64,000 bases of DNA from Trochalopteron elliotii (GCA_024734555.1 JANPWX010000108.1:1608566-1672565), one strand, 5' to 3'. Positions 14,446 to 28,390 are shown, counted from the first letter of the stretch. Translations and numbers: made by a program. The notes: generated by a model not told the origin, from the letters alone.

Positions 14446-15191
14446 GTTCTTCATTATCTTAGAATATAATGATTCATTTTAGTAAGATATTCTTTGTTTT
14501 CCTATATATCATGCAGGGAGCATTAATTAAACTATGCTCTTTAAGACTCCAGTTTAATGTAAACAATAAAACTATTTTTTAAAATATAATTTCTTTTTCT
14601 CTGTTGTCATCCACCATGATTTTATTTTCTCACCTTTCCTGTTTCTTTTAATCTACCTTCAAAATGATTTCTTATTTCTTCATCCTGTCTGAGCAAGGGA
14701 AGAAATCAACAGCACTGTCAGTTTATAAGATAAAATTGCCCAAATCCATTGAAAAATCATATTCATATTTTAAATACTTTGGCACACACTGGGTTGATGT
14801 TATTGTTTTTATAATTTACACAGGGCACTAAGCTATTTCTGTCATAGAAGGGGTTTTCTGTAGCCAAGGAGTCATACACTCCCGGGGGTTTGTCTCCACA
14901 GTGACACCTACAGGGTGGTCCTGACTTTAGGGCACTCCCGTTGCTAGGGTTGTACTTACTACATTATTCTAGTGGTTATTTATTTCACCACTTTGCATTC
15001 TTGCTACCACCCAATGGTTCCTCAGATAATAACATGAAAACAGTAAGTGTTAAATACAAGAAAGTAAGCAAGCATATTTTTGAATTCTTTCTTTGGCCAA
15101 AAGAAGAGCATCTTACGACTTGCAGCGCTTCCTGTCACATTTTGGCTAGAATATGGCAAAAGGCAGCCAAGATTTTTCATATGGGATATTA

Positions 15192-15222
15192 TAATTAGAT
15201 GCTAATTACATTCCACTAATTA
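15192..15222. promoter_or_regulatory. Cluster of three TAATTA homeodomain-type sites
   Basis: TAATTA occurs at 15192-15197, 15203-15208 and 15217-15222, start-to-start spacings of 11 and 14 bases, with a fourth at 15359-15364. TAATTA is the core bound by many homeodomain proteins. The background is AT-rich, so chance clustering is possible. A regulatory role is only a suggestion. Confidence 0.25.
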
Positions 15223-18200
15223 AATTTGAGTAGGCACCCAAGGATGATTCATGTTTAATGATTCTGTGGGCAACCTCACTGTGACGCGTTTTTCCAGATT
15301 CTTTTAAACCATTCTCATTGTCATGAATATGCATAACTGTGTTCAACATGGACCTTTATAATTAATCTATAGACTTGAATCATAAGGAAGTTGATAAAGA
15401 CTCATAATTTAGCATTTTCTTTAGAAAAAACAGGTATATATAATAATAGGACAACACATGCTAGAAGCAGAGTTAGTCCATTCACACATCAGAAACAACA
15501 ATTCTCTGGTGTTTGAGGCAATACCTAAAATTTATCTGGCAAGTTAAACAGGTAAAAGAATTTCTGTCTGCATTATAAAAATTTGAAGCTTGTCTACTCA
15601 GTGAAAGGCTTATATGTCCATGTGTTTGATGTGTTTTTATTTTTATTCTGTTTCTTTTCAAAGTTTCTCTATCAGCATCTACTCTTTCAATGTATCTGTT
15701 TAAAGAGAATGATGCACTTCTTGAAGTCTATATTGACATGAAATCTCAATAACTTCATTTAGACTTTCTAATAGAAATTACTCATTATGCTCTTATGGTA
15801 GACTGCAGAAGACCTGGATGCCCTTCCTGCATTCCCTGAAGCTCTGAGGAGAGCTCAGGCAGTTACTGACTGTATATGCTGCTGTTGGTCACCCTCTGCT
15901 ATCCTGGGAACAGGTGTGAGGGGTCAGACCTTGAATTGTAGGGAACAAAAACTGCTGCGAGTTTAAAGAAAATGCTCTCATTTTCTTGGTTTGTTAAACT
16001 CATGCTTACATGTTTTTTCTGTCTCTGTCTCTTCTTCAAATTATTCTCCCACTTCTCTCTACTGAATAGAACAACAGCAGCAGCCCCCTAATTTGCCATT
16101 CACCTTGACCACTACATCCCAAAGAACACATACGGCGCAAATTAACTCATTCTTTCATGACGTAAAAGAGATGAATGAGAAAATTTTCAGAATAAGAAGG
16201 GAATTGACCCTCCACTACTTCCCAACTAAAGTGGTCAGACTGAGGAACAGAAGACTAGTTTTGCAGCTGTTTCCTGCCAACAAAACCAACAAGCTTCTTT
16301 TTTCCCTTCAGTTTCCCCTCTGGGGATGTCTTGCTCACCTCACGCTTGACAGGAAGCATTTAGTTGCCTGACTGATGTGGCTGGAGCCAGTGCCTCTCAA
16401 CATCTCAGAGCAAGCACCTGGGGACTGCTGCTGCACATCACCATTTCCTCTGGGAAACTGCATCTCATCCCTGAATATTTTCTTAGACCTGATCATTTTC
16501 ACAGGTTTATGGGAAAGAATAACTCATCCTTCTTCTTTGTACAGATAACGAAAATTGATTTTTGCTGAGTGTTGGCATCAAATGCAGCTCTGAACTTACT
16601 GTTTGAAAGTCTGTGAGCAAAGGATAATAGACCAGGCTGCTAAATGTGCAAGTGGGGTACTGTACTTTTTCTTTACATTAAAAAAAAAAATTGTGTGAGC
16701 TAGATAAAATGACAACTGCTTGCAATAAATCCACATATACAAAATGGAAAAAGGTAAAGGAAACACTAAGTTTCATTATGCAGTAGATTGACCGTGTTCA
16801 CATGTGATTGATCATGTTGTTTCAGAGTGGAAACCTTTAGAAAAATATAAATTAAAAAAAGTAAGCCAACCAACAAACCAACAAACAAACAATCAACTAC
16901 AAAACCCAACTCAAACCTCTTGATAAATTCAGATTACTGATATATAAGTAGTAGTGCTATTATTTGTTTTAGTTTTTAAATTTTGAGAACCTTGAGACAT
17001 AAAAAGTTAGTTTAGATAAAGATAGTGTGTAACTTCAGTTAAAGAGGAAAGAGAGACAATTATCACTGAGAAGGAAGAACTCTGAGCTGTATATATGACT
17101 CTGAGGTGATTCCATGATCACTGATGATCTTCTACAACTCTGTATGGAAAGAAAATGTATGAGATCAGAATAAGGCACGTCATTATTTCAGCTGTCTCCA
17201 GACTACTAAAGACTGCAAACCAAGGAGAACATTTGGATACTTGATATTGACTCAATAGGGTTTAAAATAATTTGCAATATTGTATATGAGTACTACTTAT
17301 AGTAGTGACCACAGATAACCATTTGTTTGATATTCACCCCTTTACTGCAATGTTGCATCCAGCTCTAAATTAGCAGCACAGTACACAACATACATTCTCA
17401 TCAGGCTTTTATTAAAATTTATTAAGTATAAACAATATTTTTAAATGTTTTCTTTGGTTTTGTTTCCTTTCCCTCTCTGCTTTACTCCCTACTTCAAGGT
17501 GGATAAAGCTATTACATTTATTCCAACAGATTTGAATTCCCCTTAAGGCTTTTAGTGACTAAAAATTGTTACAGTATTCTGGCTGTGTTCAAGTCAGATT
17601 AATAGCTTGGAGTCTTTGGGAAGAAGACCAAAAATATAAATTGTAATCAATTAACATTTATTACAGACTGCTTGTGGCTGCATAAATTTCCACTGCGTCT
17701 TAGACAAGTTAATATTTTTTCCTCTTTTTATACTGCTTTATGGTAATCTTGATAAAATCAGCTTAAAACCTGATTTTTACAAAGATATGGCACTAAATTT
17801 ACTATGGTATAAATGTTATATTAATTATGTGAAATAAAACATAGCATAAAAGGTAGAGGTGTGAGGAAAGTGCATATATTAGGCTTCTCAAATATCATGA
17901 GGTCTTATGATCTCTTATAATAGACACAGTCCAAATATGAACACATCTATGTCCCAGACATAGATGAAAGAGTTTGTTTTCTTTTACATTCATTCTCAAT
18001 TAATTATATATAGACCCAATAATGCCTGTGTTTGGCTGTCATTTGGTGTGTAATGATGAATCAAATTTTTGATCTGCTACAAATGTAAATGAACAAGTAA
18101 CATATAAATATACAAATTATAACTAAGTATAACAGGGATCTTGATACCACACTGAGCTTAAATAAGATCTGATTCTGATTGCCTCATTGGAGACATTCCT

Positions 18201-21200
18201 TTGAGCTTAATATTTACTTAACTTTCACAGCAAATATTTAATTGACTAATTGCTTTTAGATATGACATTACACAAATTTAAAAGAAAAGGAAAGAAAAAA
18301 GAGCATGTCTGTTATTTGGAAAAAAACTCAACAAAATACCTCCTAGGTCTCTAAATCATAATGTACAAAATGTGTTTTAGTTATTAGAAAACAGTAATCA
18401 TATATTTGATTAGAATACGTACTTCACTCCTTTCATTACAATTCAGTAGGGCAGATATGTGCCTGTTTTAAAGCAAATTTAATACATAAATTTTATGTTT
18501 GATTAGTTATCAAACATGCTGTAAAAGTGCCTTATGCTAAAGAAAACGCTAAGTTATTTTTCATTGCTTTTATTGAGGTTTTTTTAATCAATTACTTGCA
18601 AATTTCTCTTTCCTGACTTTGAAGGGTTCCTTTTTTCAAGGAAATGAAGAAACAAACTGGATGAAATCCCATACTTGTATAATATGCTGAAGATCCATTG
18701 ACTTTAACTGAGTTACAACAACTTACACAAGTGGAAGACAAGACCCTTTCTCATTTTTTTTTTTGCAAAGAAAACTCTTTCCTTTTTTGGCACTGGAGGT
18801 GTTCTCCTATCACCAGTTACTAAATCTCTAGCAGTGTTCATGTGAATAGAAGTGAACATGCACTTGTAGCTGACAGCCCAAATAATTCAATAGTGACTTC
18901 TGTAGAAATCTCTAACCTTTCTTGTAAGTATAAGTTTAACAGTGTTATTTAGAGAGGGCTCTCTAGTGGTACAGAGCAATAGTGAATTTTTTCTCCTTAT
19001 TTATTTATTTTTAAACATGGTCCAAAAAAGATATATGTATTTCACAAGAAACTTAAAGAAATTCACTCCTCTGTTTACCGTTATAGTTGCAATGTATTTT
19101 ATTTTGTAGAGTAGAACTTGTCATTCTCACCTTTTTTCCAGAAAAGAGAAAAACAAATACAACAAATGTTTGCTTCTCTTAGAATGGAACTTCTCATATA
19201 TGTTTGGGCTGCAGAGGTGTGATGAGCAGTGAGTGATGGGCAGTGAGACCTGCAGTCCTTCAGGAGCAGGAGCTCCCTGCTGTACGTCTCAAAGCCCTTG
19301 AGTGCACATGGCAGTGATAGCACAGGCTGTCCCTGACAGATTTTTCATGGAGTTGGATAGGAGGCAGGTCACAGCCGGGAAGCCTTCTGGAAGTATTCCT
19401 AGCACACTCTCTATGATTAGTTGCTTCTACACGGATAACCCTGAGTCTGTTATCCAAGAATTAAAAAGAGGAAGAGAAGTTCTCACTGGACTCAATTTTC
19501 TACCTGGTTTGAGGTGTTTTTGCCTACTGCCTCTTACAGGAAAGCAGCACTCAATTTAAAATATAACTACAGTAAATCAGAAGCTCTTGTGTATTTAATG
19601 TTCCAAATAAATATGACGGAAGTGTTTTCTTGAAATGTCACAGATTTGTTTTGTTAGAAGATAGTCAGAAAATATAACATGAAAGATCTATTTTCCCAAA
19701 TGTCTGAAGTCACCTTACATAGAAAAAACACTACAACAGCTTTCTTAAGCTTTTTCTACACCATAAACTAAGAAAAAACAAGAATTAAAATTGTCACCAT
19801 GCTTGCTGGCAGTTTTGTCCTAGGCCAGCTAGCAATTTGCCAGACAGCATCAATGTACAGACTGCAAAAGAGACTAGGCCTGGAATTATTTTGCAGAGAG
19901 TTGCCAGTTAATTGCTGTGCATCTAAGGAGCACAGCAAAGATGCTGAAGATAGAGTCCAAAGAGCAATTGACTAAATAAACTTTTTATTTTATTTATTAG
20001 TTTACATAATAAATATAAATACATAGATATAAATACAAAACTCATATAAGTATAAATATAAAATTTACAAACACTGAAAAGTAAATAATATATCTCATAA
20101 TAATTAGACATCTCACTCTGGATTTTTATTTATATCTTCACTTCTAGTCTTCACCTTTCCATTTAACATGTAATGGCATACAACCCTAAGCACTGCCAGA
20201 GAACATGAGGAATCTAGTTACAAATCAGGACCAGCTTTGGAAACATAAATGGTCATTCTAACCAGGTAAGCTTTCAAAGCATGCTTCATGTTTACACTGC
20301 ATAGTCAAAGTTAATGAAGCCCAAAGCTGTCATCTTTGACATGACATTGACTGTAGAAACTATTACCTTTAAGTACATGAAGATTATCTGAACTTGAATA
20401 TGTTAGAGACATCTTTATCCTTCCAAACCACTCTGTCATCTTCTATTTATTAATAGAATATGAATTCAAAAGTGTTCCATTTTACTGTAGGTAATAATAA
20501 CTGAATCCAATGTAGCATTATGTGCCACAAAAGAACTGTATTAAATTGTATGAGAATACTAAAATTTTAGATTGAAATTGAGGACTATATGCTCGAAGTT
20601 GAGATGCTATGGGTGGTTTAAAAAGTTGTTTAGGTATGAACAGCTTGTACAGAGACAATGCAAGCCAACAGTTCAGACATTTGAAACATATTTATATTAA
20701 AGCCAGTATTTATTTCTCCTATTGAAAGGAAAACTTGCACTTTGGAAAATGTTAGAAAAAGGTCATGAAGGCTTTTGCTTAATGCAGTTGCTGTTTTCAA
20801 TAGAGATTTTATGATTATTTTTTCCTTTCCTAAGTGTGTGTTTAATACACTTGAAACGCGATAGATTGACAGCAGTAGAAATTGCCCAGTATCTTCTAGG
20901 ATGTAGGAATGATGCTCTTCCATGAGCAAAGTGACGTCTGTTTACTCATGTTTATGCTTGCCAATACAATCTTCAGTACATGTACTTTCAAGCAAGATTT
21001 TTGTGAGATGGAATAACCCCACTGACATCAGTTAAAGGTATAAAAAAGTGTAAGGAATTGCAAAATGTGTGTTTATTTTAATTTTTCCTTCTTCAATAGA
21101 TTTGTATTGACAGAAGTTGAATTTGATAAGGAAGAATTCAGCCCACATGTTCCATTCTTCTAGACCAATAAATTCTTGGCTAGAAATCATATTAAACTAA

Positions 21201-23020
21201 TCAAAAAAATATACTCCAAATAAGAACACATGGATATTTTTGATTTGATTATCTGAGAGTTTTGTTTCATTTATTGGTTTGGGGTATTTTGTTCAAATGC
21301 AATGAAATATGGGCAAGAGATGGAAGGAAATACAGGAACAAACTGCAGAACAGACATTTTCTAAATGAGAACATAGTATCCAAAAATGTAAAAGAAAAGC
21401 AAATTTTTGCTTTATTGTTTATGAGTAAGAATAACTGTTTTATTAACTACATTCTACTATCTACTGATGATTCTTATATCTTAAAAATATGTATTGTCTG
21501 AACAGGAATATCAGTTCTGTGAGTGAAGAGTAATGTCATAGATGCTTCCAAAAATCTCTTAAAGGAAGTTTGGTTGGTTTTGTGGGTTTGTTTTGTTTTG
21601 TTTTGGTTTTTAAATTCTTAAAATAGTCCTGTTATAAAAATAAAAATGGTGAAAGTTGAAATAGTTTGACTGTGTATTTTTACCTGTCCCTGAATCTAAG
21701 GCAAAGGCATATGCATCCGATTTCCTTAACCTGTTTATTCAGAAGAGGCTTTTGTTTGACAGCACAATTTTTCAGTCAATAACTTTGTAATTGCTATTGC
21801 ATAATTTCCTTTGATATTTAGTTTTTATTTATACAACAGAATTTCCCAAAGTTATCTTGAATAACAAAAAAATAAGAGAAGCCTAGGGGGTTGGGGCTTA
21901 TTGAAGTTTTTTGCAATTATCAACAGCAGGTGATTGGATGAGTAGAAAAATTATAAACACAACCAGCCATAAAAGAATTTCCTTAAGAATGAAATTTCAC
22001 AATGTCATAAATTTACAGAGGTCCATCAACTTCAACTGTTCAGGTTTGTACCTTTGAAAATCTTAGACATTCACTTAAATCATATAGACTTTGGAACTAG
22101 CTATTCCAAAGCAAAAGAATCTACTTTTCATTTACCAGCCACAGCAGTGGATACTTTCGGGGAGATATGTAGCCTTATTCTCAAGCTTTTTCTAGTCCAG
22201 ATTCTTATTTTGCTGTCTCGTTGTCTTACAACTGATCTAAGCATAGACAAATTCTAATATATAATTTCTAGTTCCATCTAACTTGATTGAAATCTAGATC
22301 TATCCTAAACTATCTAATGCTAATGAGGAGCTTGAATGTCCTTTTCATATATAGTACAACTGACCCCCAAAATAACCCAAACCCTCACCCAAAAAGTAGC
22401 AAAAAGGATTATTCTCAATACATTAAAAATACCAATAAATACACCTGTGTTTCTACAGTTGTCTAAGAAGTTGCTTTAAACTTTAGTTTTTTCAAGTCAG
22501 ACAAGTATCAAAAGAGAATGATTTAATAATGTTATAAAAGCAGGTAGTCCTGCTTTTTAAAGCCTTTTGATCTCTTGGAATGTTGAAAAACTTTTTAAGA
22601 AAGGTGTAATAAATTTCCACACCCAGTATGACTGTACAATATCTTTTCCTTTAAAGAAAGATTTGAATTAGAAAGAAAGTTTCCAAGGAAGTTTCCATCC
22701 TTCCTCTTCCTTCTGGAAAAAAACCAAAACCCCAAGATACCCCCAAAACAATAACAACAAATTATTCCTAAACTAGGACAAGAAAAATCAAAACCCAAAA
22801 GAAGGGAAAAGGGAAAAACTGTGTTAACAGGAATGACAAGAGTTTCTATAGTTCAGTTCCTTTGATTATTACCTGTCCATCTCTCAGGCTTGCTAAAGGA
22901 AGAATCTTTGACCTACAAAGGAATCTGTGTACAAAAAGGCAACTGAATACAGAGAACTGTATCTTTTAGATAAGATTTTTGTGTAAGTAGACCAGGAGAA
23001 GCATTGCTTCATTAAACCAC

Positions 23021-23052
23021 ATATGCCTTTTATAAATATATGCCTTTTATAA
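23021..23052. repeat. Two-copy short tandem repeat, period 17
   Basis: The 15-base motif atatgccttttataa appears at 23021-23035 and again at 23038-23052. This is a simple local duplication with no coding meaning. Confidence 0.8.
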
Positions 23053-24477
23053 TCATATTCTTTGTGTGTTTGTGTTACTTATAATAAAAAGGTTTTTCTG
23101 CATTTTATCTTTTGATAGCTGAGACAAGTAACATCAAGGCAGTCCATAATCAGAGATGTCACTCCTTATGGGTAAACTGGGATCCCTCAAAAACATCTTC
23201 TATTCCCTGGAAAAATGCACAGGGACACTCAAGAAGGTGTCAGATTTTATTTTGTTGGCAGAGAAAAATGTTTCGTATGGATAGGGGCAGCTAGGAAACC
23301 TTCTTTGAATCTTTAATGGGGGAAGGTGTCTTTGTCTAAGGGGACTAGAGGTTATTAGTAAGATCTATGTTTGATATTTCTGCCAGCATGCAGAACATCA
23401 TTACAGCTCTCCAAAAGCCAGACAGGGCATTGCCTCACCTAAGATGCTTTTAGGCTCACTACCCTGGAGGTGATGAAATGAGGGGGAAACTCGAAAGTTG
23501 TGTGGGAGCTGTGGAAGGAAAAATGGCAGTAACATCAATAAGATTATGCCACATGATGTAGTAAAGAACAGGGTGTTTTTATGACTAAATGCGTGTGTGA
23601 CTTACATGTTTTATAACTCCTAATTACTCAATAAATTACCATATGCTTTATTTATACAGAAAGGAAGCAGAAGAATAAATAGCAGGGGATCCAAAACCAA
23701 GCAGTCAAGATTACATAAAAAACACATTTAGGATTTTGACTATAGTCTGGCCAGAAAATGTCAGGACATGGAAATATTTGGGTATAATGATATAGTTAAA
23801 AAATCAAAGTATTATATTTTTTTAGGCAGTCCTAAATTAGGTGAGGTTGCAATTAAAGATATATATGCGCACTTGTGGGCTAGCAAGATCCAGGCACATT
23901 TTTTAAACTTGATTTTGACCTCAGCGAAATTATTATCTTTTTCAAATTATTATACTGTTACTGGCTAGTGTTGAAATTAAAGGTCTGTCAACGTTGCCAT
24001 TATAAATGCTGATATTTAGGAGTTTATAACTCAGCTGTAAAAATTTCCTTCAGGCTCAAAGTTGGCAGCAAAGGCTATAAACCAGAGCTGATTTTCCTCC
24101 CACAAAAACCATTAAAGAGTATGTTTGGACTAAATCTGAGGATATGGGAGCAAACAAAATATAGGCATTAAGTACTTTTTTCTGATACTTTTTCTGTCTT
24201 ACATAAAACTCAAGAACATCTTTTATCACTTTGTTTTGTTTACTGGTTTTGGTTTTCTTTTTAGTTGAGTTTAACGCTCATAAGAAATGCCAAATTAACA
24301 TACCTGAAAGGTGAAATCTTTCATTTACTTGCAAAGCAATTCTTTTACAGGCTATTCTAATTTGAACATCTCTGCAAATGTATCTTTATCTTCTAGTAGC
24401 CTCTGGGATCATAAAGTTTTAGTGATAAAAAAAGCAGACTAACAGGATTATTTGTAGCAGATTAATAACAATATTGA

Positions 24478-24493
24478 TAATAATAATAATAAT
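24478..24493. repeat. (TAA)n microsatellite
   Basis: Five TAA units in a row, flanked by related imperfect units. Confidence 0.8.
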
Positions 24494-25232
24494 GATGCAG
24501 ATTATATTAAATAAGCATAGCAAAATAGTTCTCACCTTTAAACATTTACAAGACTGTGATGTAGAGCTAGAATATTTTTACTCCTCCACTACTTTAGGAA
24601 CTACATCACCTTTTACCTTTCACAATCATATTGCTTTTTTAAAAAAGACATTAGTTTTGTTTGTTTGTTGGTTATTTGTGTCTGCACTTGTTAGAAGATA
24701 ATTTCAAAGAGCTGTTGTGGTATGAAAACTTTTTATTTATTTCCAGCTATTCATGTTCATAGTTCATATTCATTTTTTATGTAGCAAATTTATCTCTGGC
24801 ATTAAAACCTCAACTGCAGTTGTAGAGATTGATCGACTTCTTTCAGACTGAAGTTTGAGTGGGTTAATCATGTCAGGATCTTTACTCTGTCCTGGTTTCA
24901 TAGTTTCACTTGCCTATGATCATCACTGCAGAAAAGGATAAATGAAAAGGTTTTAAATTAGGAACAGGAAATGACACAACTGAGGGAATAAATAATGGGA
25001 TTCTTTGCTGTTATTGGTGTGTGTTGAAGGTAAGGTGGCACATGTTGTCCATTCAAAAGCAAGGAAAAAAAATTTAATAACACCAAGGCAGTTTCAAAAT
25101 GAGTAAAGTAAGTCCTGTCCTTATGGATGTGGAAGTTACTGCTAGAGAAAACTTCATGATTAAAATGCATATGAAATGAAAAGTAACAGGAAAGTTACTA
25201 AAAATAATCCACTGAGGCCTCTTGCATAAAAC

Positions 25233-25659
25233 TGATGCCTTGGGAAGGCTGACCTGAAACAGAGACTGGACAGAGCTAGAGAGCAAAATATTGAAAGGCC
25301 TTTAAGGATACACCTTGGGCAGGTGTATCCTGACCAGGGCTACACCCAAGATGGACCCGAAATAGTCACAAAATGGACAACCGGTCACGAGGTCTCACAT
25401 TTTTATAAGTTTTGGTCCATTTGCATATTGGGGTTTAATTGTCCAATTACAGCTTCCGGTTGGGAGGTCCCATCCTTCTTGTTCCTCCCGTCAGTCCACT
25501 GTTGTTTGTGCTTTTGGGCCTGAAAGTTGTCCTTGGTCTTCAGCCAGAAAAGGATTTGTTTTGTCTCCCTACTAGCACTTAATATGAGGCTCAGAACTAC
25601 ACCCCTAAGCAGCACAGAATCTAAACAGAAAAACATGAAAGCTAAAACTTAAGGCATCA
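25233..25659 (-). mobile_element. Solo LTR, 427 bp, avian endogenous retrovirus
   Basis: The block is bounded by 9-bp inverted termini, TGATGCCTT at 25233 and AAGGCATCA ending at 25659, giving the TG...CA ends expected of an LTR. On the minus strand it carries an ATGCAAAT octamer (complement of 25419-25426), then a TATA box in cttataaaaa (complement of 25399-25408), and downstream a decayed poly(A) signal (aatatt in place of AATAAA). That is the U3-R-U5 order. No retroviral genes, primer-binding site or polypurine tract adjoin it, so it looks solo. Six-base flanks (taaaac and tttctc) do not match, so the target duplication is lost. The class (ERVK or ERV1) is not determined. A 77-codon minus-strand frame inside it is incidental. 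Confidence 0.75.
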
Positions 25660-25710
25660 TTTCTCCCCTTTAGAGGCTTGACAAGGTCTTTTCCTTGTAC
25701 AATACAGTAC

Positions 25711-25848
25711 ATTCACAGATTCAGAGGATATTCTGAATTGGAAGGGACCCATCAAACCCAGGTCTTAGGTAAATGGCCCATACAGCGATTGAACACACAA
25801 CCTTGGTGTTATAAGCACCATGCTCTGGTCAGCTGAGCCAATCTCAGG
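25711..25848 (-). mobile_element. tRNA-Ile-derived SINE with CR1-like tail (TguSINE1-type)
   Basis: On the minus strand, from 25848 leftward, the sequence reads as a tRNA-Ile body: GCTCAG D-arm region, catggtgct, a changed anticodon loop, ccaaggttg, then a ggttcgat-like B box decayed to tgttcaat, and gggcca at the acceptor end (about 25774). It is followed by a CR1-like segment (gggtcccttccaattcagaat) and a tail of CTGAATCTGTGAAT units near 25711. A tRNA-Ile head joined to a CR1-like 3' end is the structure of the passerine SINE TguSINE1. The copy is diverged, with part of the linker missing. It lies about 50 bp from the LTR at 25233-25659. Recognition is by memory of tRNA-Ile and CR1 ends. 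Confidence 0.8.
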
Positions 25849-27160
25849 GTCTAAAAAGGAGATTCCTAACCTGCAATTTTGACAGGCTGGGAAAGAATTT
25901 ATGGTCTTACTATATAACTGCCCATTTTATATGCTCTGTCCTAGAAAACCTTAAGAAACTAGTAGTAAGCATGCGTGTGTGAGAAAGAAGGAAGATAGGG
26001 AAAGGAATCATAAGGTTTGTGCAGAGCTATACAGTGCCCAACAATGTTCCTACTACTTGAAACAGAATTTTCAATTGTTATTTCCATATTTGGAGTAGTT
26101 TTGCTTGTAGTTCATGTTGCGCTGAAGTGATTTTCAGGGTATTTACTTTGCTTCATCTGTGTTTACAGAAAAACACATTTTCCTCAAATCTACAGCATTA
26201 AATGTTTGTGTCAGAAAATGATACTTTCATGCTTTCTTACATACTGATAATAGTCTGCAGGGCATTTAGGAGCTTGAACATTGTTATTGACTACCCAGAG
26301 AAATAACATATGTTAGTTTTGTACTTCTATGTCAGGCACTATTTATTTAAACATGCAAATAAAAATAAGTATTAAAATGATACATTATGAACTTGAATAT
26401 CACTGCAGAAGTAAGGAAACCAAATATTAATTCTAGAAATATATATATATATCACCTCATAGCAGCAAGATCTTCTCTTGCATACATAATGGGGCAAGTT
26501 AAAAATAATCCTTGTACCTTACTTCTGAATTTTGTCTTCATTTCAAGCAAAAATTTGTTCAAATGGATTTTATGTAAGTTTGAAGCAAGACTCGATATTG
26601 TGGTGCATTACTTGCTTTTAATGTGCTTGCAAATTACTGTTCAGCTGCAGAAGTCAGAGCTAGTCAGAAACAAGCTTTTGTCTTTTATGATGATAAGTAT
26701 TATGGAAAATTATTGAGAAGTCTAAACACTTTCACATTCAGATTAAGATTTCCAGGGCAGACTGGCTTTGGAGCAGCAGCTTCATAATCTTTAGAATGCT
26801 GGACTTATCCAATACTTACAAAGTGTCAAGATTTCCAGTGAAACAGCAAGGAGGCCTGTGTTCAGTAGTATCCTGAAGGTGTCACCAGTTTCAGAATAGT
26901 CAGGCCGTGAGGAAAATCAGCAGATTTACAAAGTTTCTGCTGAAAGATATAGGCAACATTGGTATCCATAATGCCTCTCAAACATCCTCTGGTTTTAACC
27001 AGCTACCAAAAAAATTGTTAATTCTGGACCTTACCAACTTTGTTGTACAGGAGCTGCAAATGGAGCTAACAGAAAGTCAACAATTTCCTTGGTTCTGCCA
27101 TTCATTTTTGGTTTTGTTTTTTTTTTAATGAAGACAAAAGCTTTTGCAGAAATTTGTGGG

Positions 27161-27207
27161 AAAAAACAAACAAACAAGCAAACAAACAAACAAACAAACA
27201 ACAACCA
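27161..27207. repeat. (CAAA)n microsatellite
   Basis: An imperfect run of CAAA units with one CAAG interruption. It is the source of a Phe-, Val- and Cys-rich minus-strand frame that is not a gene. Confidence 0.9.
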
Positions 27208-28390
27208 AAACATTGTTGAAAGGTCATTTTTTCCTGACTTGTAACAGGAAACAAATCCTTACAGTCTTAACCCTACCTGTTTTTCTTATTCTCTTCTTCT
27301 GATGTCTCTGATTAGGTCAGTCAGAGATTTATTCTGTTATTTCTCAGGTGTAAGAAACCATTGTGTTGCAATAGTCATCAGAATCAAAACTAAAAATGTT
27401 TCTGTTCTGTTGAAGCACTATTCTTTGAAATACATTCTGTCTAAGTTTCCAGCCAACAGTAATAGTGAACATCAACCTCATAGGATAGATTTTATGTTAG
27501 CACTTTACATGAGAGGTTATACAGCTATAACTTAAGTACTATATGATGGAATTTAATTAGGTCAGATATGAAGTGATAATATTAAAATAGTAAGTTGTAC
27601 TCATCATGAAGAAAAGTTCCTTGCTTTATAGCTGAAAAATTTATGGGTGCTCTTGGAAACTTTAATGTTGGCAAGCATTTCCTAAAGAACACTCTATAAT
27701 TCAAAGTATGTAAAAGAAGAACTTATGTACCTTGGCTGTGAATTTCAGCTGACTCTTCTCAGAATAAAATAAAATTAAAAAAAACTTAGAAGGAATCTGA
27801 TACACTGGATGTTAAAGACAAAAAGTTGATTTAGAGGTTTATTCTATAAGAAACACAATGATTTTCAATGAAATCTTTTGCAAAATACAATAACTATATG
27901 AGAATGTACCTTCATTCTCAAAAGACTGCACACCTGAGCCATCTGAACCTCTTGAGTTAATTTTGCCTCTGAAACTCACTTATATAGCTTCATCCATTTG
28001 TTTAGTGTGACCTTCGAGATTTTGAAAAATACTGAATTATTTCAAGGTGCACAAGTTGTATCAGTCAGTGGTTACCAGGCAAGTGCTTTCTTGCCTTTGC
28101 TATGAAATAGCAACTGATCAAGTACAAACAGTGGATACAAATTCTGGAACTGATCAAGAGGGACCTGAAGTACTCTACCCATCTTATTTATTCTGAGAAT
28201 TCACTATCTGGAAGTGTTAGTGAAAACATTTTTTTTTTTCCAAAAGATTATAATTCTCATATTCATTCACAGTTATCAAAATTACTTCTTGGTAAAAAGT
28301 TTTCTAAGTCAAAATCTTTTGTAAAAATGTTAATTTCTGCATTTTTTTGATTTATATTAATTTCTTTGTACCAGTGTCTTATATATTCAT

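Larger units (their letters stand above)
14446..25232. other. Unannotated AT-rich sequence, no gene seen
   Basis: A 10.8-kb stretch with no supported gene. Open frames are below 100 codons. Small structures are a TAATTA cluster at 15192-15222, an A/C-rich patch at 16852-16917, a 15-base motif repeated with a 17-base period at 23021-23052, a G/T-rich patch at 21572-21612 and five TAA units at 24478-24493. I recognise no transposable element, although old diverged ones could be missed by eye. Confidence 0.5.

Noticed and set aside
25774..25841. A functional tRNA-Ile gene on the minus strand
   Set aside because: The tRNA-like part is joined to a CR1-like tail and has a decayed B box and arm mismatches; it is the head of a SINE.
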